DNA of 64,000 nucleotides from positions 121,001 to 185,000 of the forward strand of contig CAJQUW010008950.1 in the NCBI GenBank assembly GCA_907163375.1. The letters are read 5' to 3'. The notes below the pieces were generated by a model. That model ran no database searches, had not been told where the DNA came from, and saw nothing but the letters and a program-made list of their open reading frames with translations. Of this stretch, positions 34,897 to 45,446 are shown one piece after another (positions within the stretch are counted from its first letter, which is position 1; each line of letters starts with the position of its first letter). Position numbers and translations under genes: made by a program. The stretch is from Prostheceraeus crozeri (Eukaryota; Platyhelminthes; Polycladida; Euryleptidae).

Positions 34897-36005
34897 GAGA
34901 TTTGCAATTAGCAAGTTAGTGAAATTTCGGCGGGCAGTCATTAAAAATCACTTTAAACACACTACTGGCAAACCGCCTAAGTTATTGCGCCTCCGACAAT
35001 TTTATAAATGCGGTACTTCTATTCTTCCCCCCCCCCCAACATTTTTCAAGTTTTCCAAAATCATCAGATTTCGCCAAAGTTAGTCACATTGGCCTTAGAA
35101 TAGACTACTCGATCTTTCACTGAGTGACACTACAACACGACTGAGAAGTCTTACTTGAACCTTGGGATGAGGAATTGGCATCTTGGATACTCAGTTAGAA
35201 TACAAGGTACAGCTGTGATCATGAACTTCGTGTGATTGTTGTCTACAGACAAACGACGAGCAGTTGGCTAATTCTGAGGCTGTAAATGCTCTACAAGTCA
35301 GATAAGAGGAGTTTTGCACTCAAAGCTATACGACGTTAGTGAGACTACCCGTAGGAGCAAGAGAAGATCATTGACGATGCAACACTTCCGGATGTCAACA
35401 ACAGAAATGTGGGGGGGGGAGAATAGAAGTACCATACATGCTACTTTTTAGAAACACAATGCAAATACACGCATAGCTTACTAATAAAATGCTGAGTTGC
35501 ATCCTCAATTCAAAAATGGGAACAGACCTGAATAGCTGCTATTTCATCCAATATCAGGAATTATCAGCATGCCTATTGTACATCTCTCAACTTCGACAGA
35601 ACTCCCAGTTTAAAGTTGCAGCCATGCCCGGGTAAATTTTAGATTTGCAATTAGCAAGTTAGTGAAATTTCAGCGGGCATTCATTAAATATCACTTTAAA
35701 CGCGTTCGCCTAAGTTAGTACTCCTGCAATAATTAATAAATGCTGCATTTTGCAAACACAGTGAAAAATAGAATAATTTAATATTGAGTTGTCTCCTCAG
35801 GTGAAAAATGGCAGCTATTCAGGTCTGTTCCCATTTTTCAATTATGCAACTCAATATTTTATTATTCTATTAAAATTTCATGAAGTTTTGTTGGTAATTT
35901 ATGCCCTATTGAAAGTTGCAGCCATGCCCGGGTAAATCTGAGATTTGAAATTAGCAAGTTAGTGAAATTTCAGCGAGCATTCATTAAATATCACTTTAAA
36001 ATGGC
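34897..36005 (+). repeat. Family J ~300-bp tandem repeat, two units plus a partial third
   Basis: AGATTTGCAATTAGCAAGTT recurs at 34898 and 35641, with a variant at 35941, followed each time by AGTGAAATTTC(A/G)GCG and ATCACTTTAAA. After removing the inserted 422-bp element plus its duplication, unit lengths are about 313 and 300 bp. Units end with GTTGCAGCCATGCCCGGGTA. The second contains an inverted pair around 35768-35870. Confidence 0.83.
35012..35433 (+). mobile_element. Family I element, copy 2, inserted in family J
   Basis: A 422-bp element: GGTACTTCTATTCTTCCCCC at the left, GGGGGGAGAATAGAAGTACC at the right, an essentially perfect TIR of ~22 bp including a C/G homopolymer. Flanks ATAAATGC (35004-35011) and ATACATGC (35434-35441) agree at 7 of 8, and the next J unit shows the site without the element (AATAAATGCTGC). 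The 8-bp duplication suggests a hAT-type mechanism although the TIR does not start with CA. Confidence 0.9.
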
Positions 36006-36623
36006 ATGACTGCAGCTTTTTTAAAATTACATTTAACAATATTTACAGCAATATTCAATTATTCTATTCGCAATGTATTCATATCGCTGGCTGTTCCAAA
36101 GTCTATACGGATGCCGGTTAAAATCCAACGGCAATATCCGCTATGATAGCGGCTGGATTCATACACCGAGAAGCAGACATGAGGCAGACGGGAGAGAATA
36201 CGTGATAGAGCACATCAATGAGCATGACACAATGAGAGCATCCGAGCCGAATATCATTTTCAAACCTCAAACTTGTAGCAGATCTCGATTGTATCTAATC
36301 AGGCATGCGAATCGCATGTCCTTTTCCTGGTGAGTTTGCTATCAGGATGAATTGTATCCGTAAGTATCGAACTCTGTCAGCTGTGCTGTCTCTGTCAAGA
36401 GAATAGATAGTAGAAAATAGTCTCGCAGTGTGGTTTCATAACTCAGTGACAATAAAAGATAATCTAGAGGGCACTTTCCGAACTACAAGCTCTAAAAATT
36501 GCTGGGCAGACTTTGCAGCACCAAAAAAACACTGTTCTGCGAGAAACTACAGTTGTACCTACTCTGCACCTAGCTCAGTGCACCTACTCTGCTTGCTATG
36601 ATTGCAACTTCACCAAGTTCAAA
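36006..36623. other. Unassigned sequence
   Basis: An open frame at 36073-36333 (plus, 86 codons) is hydrophilic with no recognised motif. Confidence 0.4.
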
Positions 36624-37040
36624 CTTCACTAGAAATCGACCATGATCGACCCGTCACTTAAGATCCACCATGATCGAATCCTCACTTGAAATCGACCATG
36701 ATCGACCCGTCACTTGAAATCCACCATGATCGAATCCTCACTAGAAGTTGACCATGATCGACCCGTCACTTGAAATCGACCATGATAGAATCCTCACTTG
36801 AAATCGACCATGATCGACCCGTCACTTGAAATCCACCATGATCGAATCCTCACTAGAAGTTGACCATGATTGACCCGTCACTTGAAATACACCATGATCG
36901 AATCCTCACTAGAAATCGACCATGATCGACCCGTCACTTGAAGTAGAGCATTTGACAGTGATCGACCCGTCACTTGAAGTGGACTATGATTGAATATTCA
37001 CTTGAAAAAGACTATGATCGAATCCTCACTTGAAAAAGAG
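36624..37040 (+). repeat. 28-bp minisatellite with two alternating unit types
   Basis: Units contain CCATGATCGA followed by either CCCGTCACTTGAA or ATCCTCACT(A/T)GAA. The two types largely alternate, giving a ~56-bp higher-order period. About 14 units, becoming irregular toward 37000. Confidence 0.88.
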
Positions 37041-37900
37041 AAATAAAAAGAAGGTCATCATAAACATGCCGCCTTACAACGTGAAAAGAAATGAGCGAAT
37101 TGACCATTTTCAGGCAGTTGAAGGATTTAACGCAAACGTCGAAAAGAGTGAGATGAGAAAGTGACCTCGCTTGAATTCACTGGTAGCAACAGGAGAAGAA
37201 TGAAGACGAAAGAGAAGCAATATCAATAATTCGATTCCAGTGATAATAAATAACACATGAAATGAAATGATACTACGTTGATCACGATTGATTCAGTTCG
37301 TGCAAGTTGACACTGTATCAGGTTCACCGTCCAATTTGCGTTGTCATGCATGCTATCGACTCAATTATCGAAGTTCATCCCTCATTTCGAATTACCATTC
37401 TCCGCAACCGATAATCAACATCGATGAAATATACGTCACGTGCGGATACATCCAATTTCCAGGCGTCTGAAAATATTCACGAAACTTGGCAGTCGGATCA
37501 TCTTCCTGTCTGTCTCTTCTCCTTGGCAAAGGACGAGTTGCTGATAAGAAAATTGTTATTTCCGGACTCTATCAATCATAATCAGAATTCCGGCGCAAAT
37601 CATTCAATAAAGACGAGCGCTTGGGAGAGTTCGCGGCACGTGATACCACAAGGGAAGTTGTTTGATTAATGAACACAATGATTAGTGAGCCTGACTCACT
37701 GAACACAAAGCAGAATCCGTTATACAGAAATTCTCATTAATCCACGTCAGCGTCGACTTGAAACACCAAATATTGAGATGCTGAAGTAATTAAACAAGCT
37801 GCGAAGTTTATTATTGACAAAATGAAGTTGTCAAAACAACACGACTCATTATACAAATTAATAGTGTTGTACAAATTAATGGTGATGTAAAACATGACTC
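37041..37900. other. Unassigned sequence
   Basis: Open frames 37288-37470 and 37424-37669 have no motif. Confidence 0.4.
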
Positions 37901-38028
37901 GGAATAAAAAGAGAAGAAAGGAAAAAGCTAAAATGCAAAAATCATTTTGTTTTTTTTGTTGTAAAAAAACAAAAAAAAACAATAAGACTTTTGCATTTTA
38001 ACTTTTTCCTTCTTTCTTTTTTTATTCC
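37901..38028. repeat. 128-bp inverted repeat, ~50-bp arms
   Basis: GGAATAAAAAGAGAAGAAAG...AAAATGCAAAA pairs with TTTTGCATTTT...TTCTTTTTTTATTCC. The loop region is T- and A-homopolymer rich (37947-37980). A foldback element is likely. Confidence 0.7.
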
Positions 38029-39650
38029 AGCATTTCACGAACGCTCATTACGGGTGTAGGCAGATAATCGTCTTAGACGTGGCAACATGGACCTACATAT
38101 GCAATTGATGCCGGTGTACACAGTAAGTACAACTACGTACATGGCGTAATTTCAACAGCGCCCGTTTGATTTATCCCTGCAATGACCTCCATACTAGAAA
38201 AGTGTTGGAATCCTCCGTCATAAGATCGCAACCCGACAATGTTGTCAATTTCAATTCCGGCCTCATTAATGTAAATACTCATATTGCTAATCTCGTTGTT
38301 CGCGATGTTGGAAATGTTTATCTTAGATGTCTGAGCCTCCTTGCGCATGTCATTCCGCCCCTCCTGTGTCGGTACCCTCTGTTCTTTTCTTAACTTGTTC
38401 ATTTTTATCCTTTAGTGTACGTGTAAGTGTAACTGTTTTCATTCATTTCATGATTATGACCGTCTGAAGGACAGTCGAAAGCTCGAGCAACATTCTTCCC
38501 TACTAGTGTGGTTTTTACTTTATTTATTTATGTACATGGACTTTACTATTGTAACTGAATTGAGCCGACATGTAATTGAACATTTTTGAAAACAGTTAAA
38601 GGAAGATATTCACAAGCCTACATATAGAGAAGTTTGAAACTGCTTCATAAGAATTCTTGGATCTTTCGCTCTAAATTTTTCACGGCATTAGTTCTTATTA
38701 GTTTATTGCAACTGATGAATGAACATAAATTGCAACTGGCCTACACTCATATTAGCGCCTTAATTTTTATTCATCCTCTTTTATGACATTAAATATACAA
38801 TAAAAGCTTATTTCGTCTAATTTTCAACCAGTTTGGCCAAATTGCATGCATATCCATGAAAATGATAATCTAAGAATTGACCATCCACTGTCCATTGTGT
38901 TATCATAGATCATAAGACTGACTGGAGCATACACTTTCAGAAGCTTGTATACTGAGTCATACCCTGTCACTAAGACGGCTTCTCATGAGCACGAAGTTTC
39001 TCACTCCAATGGGATCAGGACGCATGGAGACGCGCCTCTTTGTCGACATCTCATTCTCAGATGTTATCTCTCTTAGATTGTAACCTGGGCAAACAGCGGA
39101 AGTAGGCTAGTCATTGCGATGTCGTCATGCCGTCGGTAATGGACCATGTCCGATAAAAACCGCCACATCTCCACGGTTTTCCGCGATGACGATTCAGATG
39201 TTAGAATTCGATTGTCTATAATAATCATGGAACTCTTGGAGGTATTCCATGAATAGAATTCGTCCAACCCAACACAGGTGAAGAATAGGACGATAAACGG
39301 ATATAGGGTCTACAGTGAAAGGAAAGTTTGAGTTATGATATCAACATGTATGCAGGCATGTATGCTATGCAGTACATGCAACCATGTACATGTTGACAGT
39401 AAAGGGCTCCTCACGGGTACGGACAAGGGATAAGCAAAACTAGATTGCAATTAAATTGCTTTTTCCAATCAATTAATTGAAATTCATGTGATTTTAGATA
39501 ATTATAGTGACTAACTTTTTGAAATGAGCAGATAAAAAAGCAAATTAACCAAGTAGGTAAAAGCAGCATGGATTTAGCGATTTGATTAAACATGTATCGA
39601 TTGCCCATACATGCACGATAAATTTTTAGATTTTTTTATTTTGACGAGGT
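38029..39650. other. Unassigned sequence
   Basis: Two overlapping open frames on opposite strands at 38133-38402 (minus, 89 codons) and 38166-38393 (plus). Neither is recognisable; one may be a short exon or old element remnant. Confidence 0.4.
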
Positions 39651-39651
39651 T

Positions 39652-40206
39652 GTTTGAATCTGTATACGTCAGAATCCGCCGACCCCACCTAGTGGGAATA
39701 ATCAGGCACGGACGAAGAAGACGACGTCGTTTGAATCTGTATACGTCAGAATCCGCCGACCCCACCTAGTGGGAATAATCAGGCACGGACGAAGAAGACG
39801 ACGTCGTTTGAATCTGTATACGTCAGAATCCGCCGACCCCACCTAGTGGGAATAATCAGGCACGGACGAAGAAGACGACGTCGTTTGAATCTGTATACGT
39901 CAGAATCCGCCGACCCCACCTAGTGGGAATAATCAGGCACGGATGAAGAAGACGACGTCGTTTGAATCTGTATACGTCAGAATCCGCCGACCCCACCTAG
40001 TGGGAATAATCAGGCACGGACGAAGAAGACGACGTCGTTTGAATCTGTATACGTCAGAATCCGCCGACCCCACCTAGTGGGAATAATCAGGCACGGATGA
40101 AGAAGACGACGTCGTTTGAATCTGTATACGTCAGAATCCGCCGACCCCACCTAGTGGGAATAATCAGGCACGGACGAAGAAGACGACGTCGTTTGAATAT
40201 GTATAC
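39652..40206 (+). repeat. 77-bp tandem array, seven nearly identical copies
   Basis: Unit starts fall at 39652, 39729, 39806, 39883, 39960, 40037 and 40114, with a partial eighth at 40191. Each unit holds the hairpin CCCACCTAGTGGG and, at its junction, the palindrome ACGACGTCGT. Units 4 and 6 have GGATGAAG where the others have GGACGAAG. Near identity implies recent amplification or homogenisation. Confidence 0.95.
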
Positions 40207-40214
40207 GTGTAAAT

Positions 40215-40986
40215 CAGTGATTCTCAAGGTGGGTGATGAAACGATTCTGAGAGGAGAAAATACTTTGAGGGGCGATAAAGGTGGAAGTTCTGCAATGCTT
40301 CGAAGTTTGTAAAAAGATATAAATTATGGTAGCAAAATACTGTGCTAAATTATGCAAAAAAGAATTGCTGAAGATGATAAAGAAAGCGTGCAATCATGAT
40401 TTGTGAAGTGAATCTATTTTTTAATGAATGTATGGGGGGAAAGGACACGCCTATGCACCAAAGGTGTCCCCCCGCAGAAGTGAATTGATAGAAAAGTAAT
40501 AGATAATAGAATAAAGAAATTTGGGGATGATGATGCAACTAAGTAGTAATCTAAGTATTAACTAATCTATCAAATATGGATAACTAAGTCAGACAGTCAA
40601 ATATATAAGAAAATGACAACAAAGACAATCTAAGACTACCTTTATTACCTGTATTGATTAAAAATCTAGCATGAATGCCATGTCTTCGACTTGTGATAGT
40701 TAAAACAAGATGACTATTCGAATGTATGTTCTTAAAAATTGTTCACCAAGTATTTATCAAGAAAGACTACAGGCCTATATGTATGTCAACTGTATTGACA
40801 AAAAGATTTCTGCGCTCACTATTGAGTTACACCCGGTCAAAATGAAAATTTATAAAATCAATAGCATACGAATTACGTCGCATTTTCCATCAAAAGTACT
40901 GCTATGCATAATATGATCAGTGAGGGGGCAATTATTAAATTTGATGCAAAAAGTGGGCGGTGAGGGAAAAAGCTTGAGAAACACTG
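40215..40986 (+). mobile_element. Non-autonomous hAT element L (772 bp)
   Basis: Ends CAGTGATTCTCAAG and (reverse complement) CAGTGTTTCTCAAG, a classic hAT TIR. Flanks GTGTAAAT (40207-40214) and GTCTAAAT (40987-40994) agree at 7 of 8. The interior is AT-rich with no transposase motif; open frames are short. It abuts the last partial unit of the 77-bp array. Confidence 0.92.
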
Positions 40987-40994
40987 GTCTAAAT

Positions 40995-41529
40995 GAATGC
41001 AGAATCTCGCAAATTGCTCATTCAAAGCGCCACTTGGTACTTTGATAAACCTGTATTCATTGCATGGAATTCCAACACTATAATTATGCCGGACTAGAAC
41101 AGACCATCAACACAACAGCGGCCTTCAATTTTCTTCTACAAACTTAAACAAAAGTAGAAAGTTGGAATTATATGATTCAGTGAATACTTTTCTTCGAACT
41201 AATTTCGGATACTTCGATTTCTCTCAACTGCTCAACTGTTGGTCGTAAATGATGACTCACTGGCACGTCAACATTTGAATTTTGTAGGCCACTATTCATT
41301 GTACCTCAAATCCATCGTGTTACTCAATCAAATTGCAAGCGTTAACTGTTATTGATTGTCACTGGAATATTACCGCGATCGTGCTTAAGAATGCGTCATA
41401 TTTCAGTACAATGTGCACCTATTGTGTTAAAACTCGAGTAACCTTGCAGATTATTGCTAATTCTCATTGGTTACAGTTCATTTCCACTCAACAGACTCCA
41501 TATCCGCCCTCTAAAAATAAATGGTCGGA
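40995..41529. other. Unassigned sequence
   Basis: No gene or repeat recognised. Confidence 0.4.
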
Positions 41530-41668
41530 TTTGTGATCCTTTGGATGTGTGCTCGAGCCCCGAGAGTGTCATTAGAAGTCGACAGAAATGATATCTGAGC
41601 TAAAAGCATCACATCACTCCACTCTGACTGCGTAAGTATCGTCCAAGACCGCAGTGGAGAGTAGTGAA
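41530..41668 (+). mobile_element. tRNA-derived SINE, family S, copy 5 (5' truncated)
   Basis: Carries GCTCGAGCCCCGAGAGTGTC, AGTCGACAGAAATGATATC, a decayed CACTCC...CTGACTGCG block and GGAGAGTAGTGA. The tRNA-like head is missing or too decayed. Confidence 0.75.
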
Positions 41669-42814
41669 TTTAAAACTTCATTTTCACACTTGGGCATTTG
41701 AAATGCTCTTTCTAACCGAAGAAGCCTCATTAATGTAGCAACAATCAATTCAATAATATCAGTTACTAATTTCTATGTTTCTTTTTTATGACAGCCAATC
41801 TCGCTGCGAAATCTCCAGGAAAATTGTTGATAGCTGATACAAATGGACTTCATATTCTGTACGGAGAGAACTCATCGTTTCATATTACATCATCAAAGCT
41901 CCTTGAGAAGCATGCATGGCAGATCAGATTAACAAGTTACACAATCGACGATGGAGATTATGGTGACGAAAATAGACATTATGAAGCTACTGAAAGAGCA
42001 ACGGTGAACGGCGATGCTTGGACAAATCTAGCACTGATCTACTAATTGAATTTACGGATGAAAGACATCAAGTAGCACTATAATTAATCAATATGAGGGC
42101 TTTCCTGTAAATGCTACGGTGCCTTTGAGTTGGAAGACAGCTGTAATTATTAGCAGAAATTATTCATTTCTTTAAAGGAGCAATGCATCTTTGTTTAAGA
42201 ATAATTACGTGATGAAACAAAGGAATCGGTTTGATAAAACAGTTAAATAATACAATCTTTTCAAAAGGTAAATATTCATCAAATTTTCCTTCAAACATTG
42301 TAATAGATAGACATCATTGGGCTACAAGCACTAGTAACTATTTTATGAAACAGCAGAAGTTTGAATTCTCCCGATCCTTTCCTGATCAGCAATTTCACTC
42401 AATTTGACCATATTTAGCCTACATTCTCACAAACGAGCTACAACCGTAAATAAGAATATAGCTATTATTCGACAGTAGCAGACGATTGGTAGCTTTCTCG
42501 AGGGGGAGACGAAGACAATGGTCGAATGCGCGGTGTTAAGAAGAGCGTCCCGTTGTCAGAGCCGAAGGCTATTCTGACCTGAATTACTTGGAATTATGAC
42601 ATATCAGAATTAGAAAATCACATCTGAATCTTGATATCGAGAGCAAGGTCACAGATATTTCAATTAACTGTAGGACAGATAATCATAAATTTGATTTTGT
42701 AACTATGTAGTTATGGAAATCGATTGCGATACTAAGAGCGTCTATGTGAACTTTGCAATGACTCAAAAGTGGAGTCGTTTCAGTCTCAAAACATTGCTTC
42801 ATGATAGATTGTTC
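41669..42814. other. Unassigned sequence with one weak exon candidate
   Basis: At 41781-41795 a pyrimidine-rich run ends in ATGACAG before an open frame to 42045 (85 codons, plus). This could be a 3' splice site and exon, but no family is recognised and no donor site was confirmed. Confidence 0.3.
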
Positions 42815-43095
42815 TTCTTCTTCAGCCGTTTTCAGTTCACTGCTGGATGAAGGCCTCTACACGAGCACTCTCTCTTCTCGCATCCATGTTTTTCCTGCCA
42901 CTTTAGTTAGACTGTCTTCCTCTTCTTCTTTTGCCGTCCCTCGGATACCATTCCGTTGCCGACTTTGTCCAACGCCCATCTTGTCTTCTTGCCACATGTC
43001 CAGCCCAGCTCCGTTTCAATTTTGCTGCAGTCTCCAGGACGTCACTTAGTCCTGTCTGCTGTCTAATCCATGTGTTCTTTTTATCTCGTAGTTTG
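42815..43095 (-). pseudogene. LINE RT C-terminal fragment, minus strand
   Basis: Read from 43095 downward: LRDKKNTWIRQQTGLSDVLE, then KLKRSWAGHVARRQDGRW, EWYPRDGKRRRGR, a stop and a small deletion, then AGKTWMR and a decayed end. This is the C-terminal signature of a widespread group of animal LINEs (SWAGHVAR, EWYPRDGK-R-RGRP). The RT core and endonuclease are absent. It differs from the LINE tail at 15812-16422, so at least two LINE families are present. It is dead and 5' truncated. A 40-bp family B terminus abuts it. Confidence 0.88.
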
Positions 43096-43098
43096 CAA

Positions 43099-43138
43099 AT
43101 TCTAGCAAAATGATCTGCTTAAACAATCTAATTCTGTG
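43099..43138 (-). repeat. Isolated 40-bp family B terminus
   Basis: Reverse complement starts CACAGAATTAGATTGTTTAA and continues to TTTTGCTAGAA, the outer 40 bp of family B. The rest is missing, replaced by the LINE fragment to the left. Confidence 0.7.
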
Positions 43139-44053
43139 ATGAAACGCATCATTAATGTCCTGCGCACACTGCAATCATTCGCAGTGAACAATGCGAGGTA
43201 CATTTTATTATACATTCGCCGAATTTTATTTGAATAAATCGCTTGAAGAATAGCTCACACTTTTGACCAATAAACAACTTTGAAATCGCGTGAAAAACCA
43301 TCTCCGAATCTGATGGAAATTCTAAGCGCAAAGAAGATCATCATCATAAATAGATTGAGGTGACGACCTTTCCTAACTCTCTAACATGTGCATTAATCAA
43401 CCTGAGCGTCGAATGAAAGCTTGTTTTGCAAAGAAATTCCACCTTCGTACCGCCTACTCCCTTTCCCAGCATTTCCCTTTTAACCCTCACACCAACCTTC
43501 GACAAACATTTCGCCTCTTTAGCTCTGCATCTGATGGGAAATCAATGCTCCATAATTTGGCAAATTTCCCTACTCCAACGAATTCGCCCTTTTCGATGTT
43601 TTACAGTCACTCATCAACAGATCACGTTGTGATCAATGCAAATAAATGGTCGAAAAACGTGAAATTCGTATTCCTCGGTAGGTCTGCTGTACATCGTCTA
43701 AAATAATCCATAGAACTGCTCGCATGAATTGAGTGGAAGTCTACAGGAATGCGGTAGAGTAATGAAAATATCGGCGACATGAAGTAGCAGGTGTTGACAT
43801 TAAACACGTTTAAAGCAAAACCTATGCATGTGCTATGATGTGAATCGTGCCAACCTGGAAACATTTTCTTGGGATTGAATTTTCACTTTAGAGATGGTTA
43901 CAAGCAGAGATTGGAAATTATTAATCGATTAAGAATTGCAATAAAATTGGACCAATTAATTGATTGAAATTATCTATCCAACTGTAGATTGATTTTTGAA
44001 TAAGACAATTAATTGCCTATTGATTGGTATGGACGATACAGATCTGCTACATC
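43139..44053. other. Unassigned sequence
   Basis: Open frames at 43386-43706 (plus, 106 codons) and 43622-43864 (minus) have no motif. Confidence 0.4.
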
Positions 44054-44515
44054 CACAGAATTTGACAGGTCGTCTCTTCTTCTGCTTGACTAGAAAGGAG
44101 GCACTGGAAAATGTAGCGCTGATGAAATGGCACAATCTGCTGACATAATGCCATAGCAATCGAACAGTAAGCAGCCACTTCAACATGAAATACGCCAAAT
44201 AGTGCAAAGTTTCAGTGACTGTTATCAACCGGATCACACAGCAAAGAGACACATTCGATGTTAAGTACTACAGAGAAGTTTGTAAACGTTTTTTTCGTGC
44301 ACCTGCTAACTTTTTTAATCATGATCGAAGGGACCAACATAATCGAAAAAACTTTTGTGCAATGATCTGCGAATCTGAAGGAATCGGGGCGATCGGAGCA
44401 TTTTGAAGGAATTCGCAGCAATCCGCAAGCGACGCAACTATTTTTCCTTTCTCCGTAAGGCATTCTTTTTGCCCACTTAGCAAGTTCCTGCATGTGCTAT
44501 TGTCTTGAATCAGTT
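44054..44515 (-). mobile_element. Family B element, copy 4 (one end missing)
   Basis: Starts CACAGAATTTGACAGGTCGT and follows family B to about 44515 (TTGAATCAGTTTGAA), where the last ~45 bp including the other TIR are lost. Interior matches B1 and the 52-53 kb copies. Confidence 0.83.
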
Positions 44516-45328
44516 TGAATTTTTGTCTCCTAATGACTACGTAATTACAACTGTATGTGAAATAAACATTTTTAAAGGTCGATATAGCCGCAGCTGGCAT
44601 TTCCGTAAGGGTATAGATACATAATCGGTCTCATACATGGGTAGACCTGAATATTGCGTAGCCACGTAATTGGCAGCTGCACATGTGCACAGTGATTTCC
44701 TGCAAATTTGTTTTATTGTCTGATGTATTAATAGAAATATTATGCAATTGAGTAAACGACAATCACGAATCTCTTGCTCTTCGTGTTTTATATGCAAACA
44801 GCAGATTAATCAATTATTAGAATTACGCAAAACTATCACCTCAGGCCTTAGCCACCGATAAAGCAAATGAGAATACAGATTTCCCGAAATCTCCCTTCAT
44901 TTGGGTAAACGAACAAATTCAATATGAAATATATATTGGAGAAAACTGCTCAGTTATATTCATCGCCGGAAGCGGGCCGAGTCTTTGGCGGGTTAAGGCC
45001 TGAACATTTTCTACTGAGTTGGCAGCTCCGATTTATTTAAAGCTGTCAACCAATTATTATTGATTATACTCAACTAATCGGCATTTCCGTAAGTCAGGGT
45101 CTATTGTATACAACGATGAATTCGTTTCCTTGGCCTAATGATAGAGTCAAAGACGGCCCGAGACGGCACGTTTTTTGTAGGAAGTGTCTTCATGGACCCG
45201 GGCATAATTGCTTCAACAGATGCTAGAATACGTCAAGTAAGACAAGAGGTAGTCAACACGAATTGGAAAGAGATAGCTCATTTATCCAGACTGTCGCTTT
45301 GGTCTAATTTCTGTATAATGTCTTCTTC
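44516..45328. other. Unassigned sequence with weak family G/C resemblances
   Basis: 44967-45010 (GGAAGCGGGCCGAG...TTAAGGCCTGAACATTTT) loosely resembles family G ends and 44848-44862 (AGGCCTTAGCCACCG) resembles a family C TIR. Neither has a partner end. Confidence 0.35.
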
Positions 45329-45336
45329 CTCACAGT

Positions 45337-45438
45337 CAGAGCTGGAACCGGACCGGTTTTTTCGGCCGCAACTGGCCCGGCCCGGGTGCTTACAGATTGT
45401 TCAGGTCCAAGCCTGGCCCGGGTCTTCTTCCAGCTCTG
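45337..45438 (+). mobile_element. Family G MITE, 102-bp minimal copy
   Basis: Ends CAGAGCTGGAACCGGACCGG and GGGTCTTCTTCCAGCTCTG, flanked by CTCACAGT (45329-45336) and CTCACTGT (45439-45446), 7 of 8. It shares its TIR with the 1164-bp element at 15656-16819 but has no cargo. GC-rich CCGG/GGCC motifs dominate. Confidence 0.88.
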
Positions 45439-45446
45439 CTCACTGT

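Noticed and set aside
39652-40206. CRISPR-like array
   Set aside because: Units are head-to-tail with no unique spacers, in a eukaryotic repeat context; a tandem satellite.
41788-42045. Host exon after a pyrimidine tract
   Set aside because: No recognised protein family, no confirmed donor site, no partner exons; kept only as a weak note.
44838-45010. Further family C and G copies
   Set aside because: Only one end-like stretch of each, with no partner TIR or target duplication.
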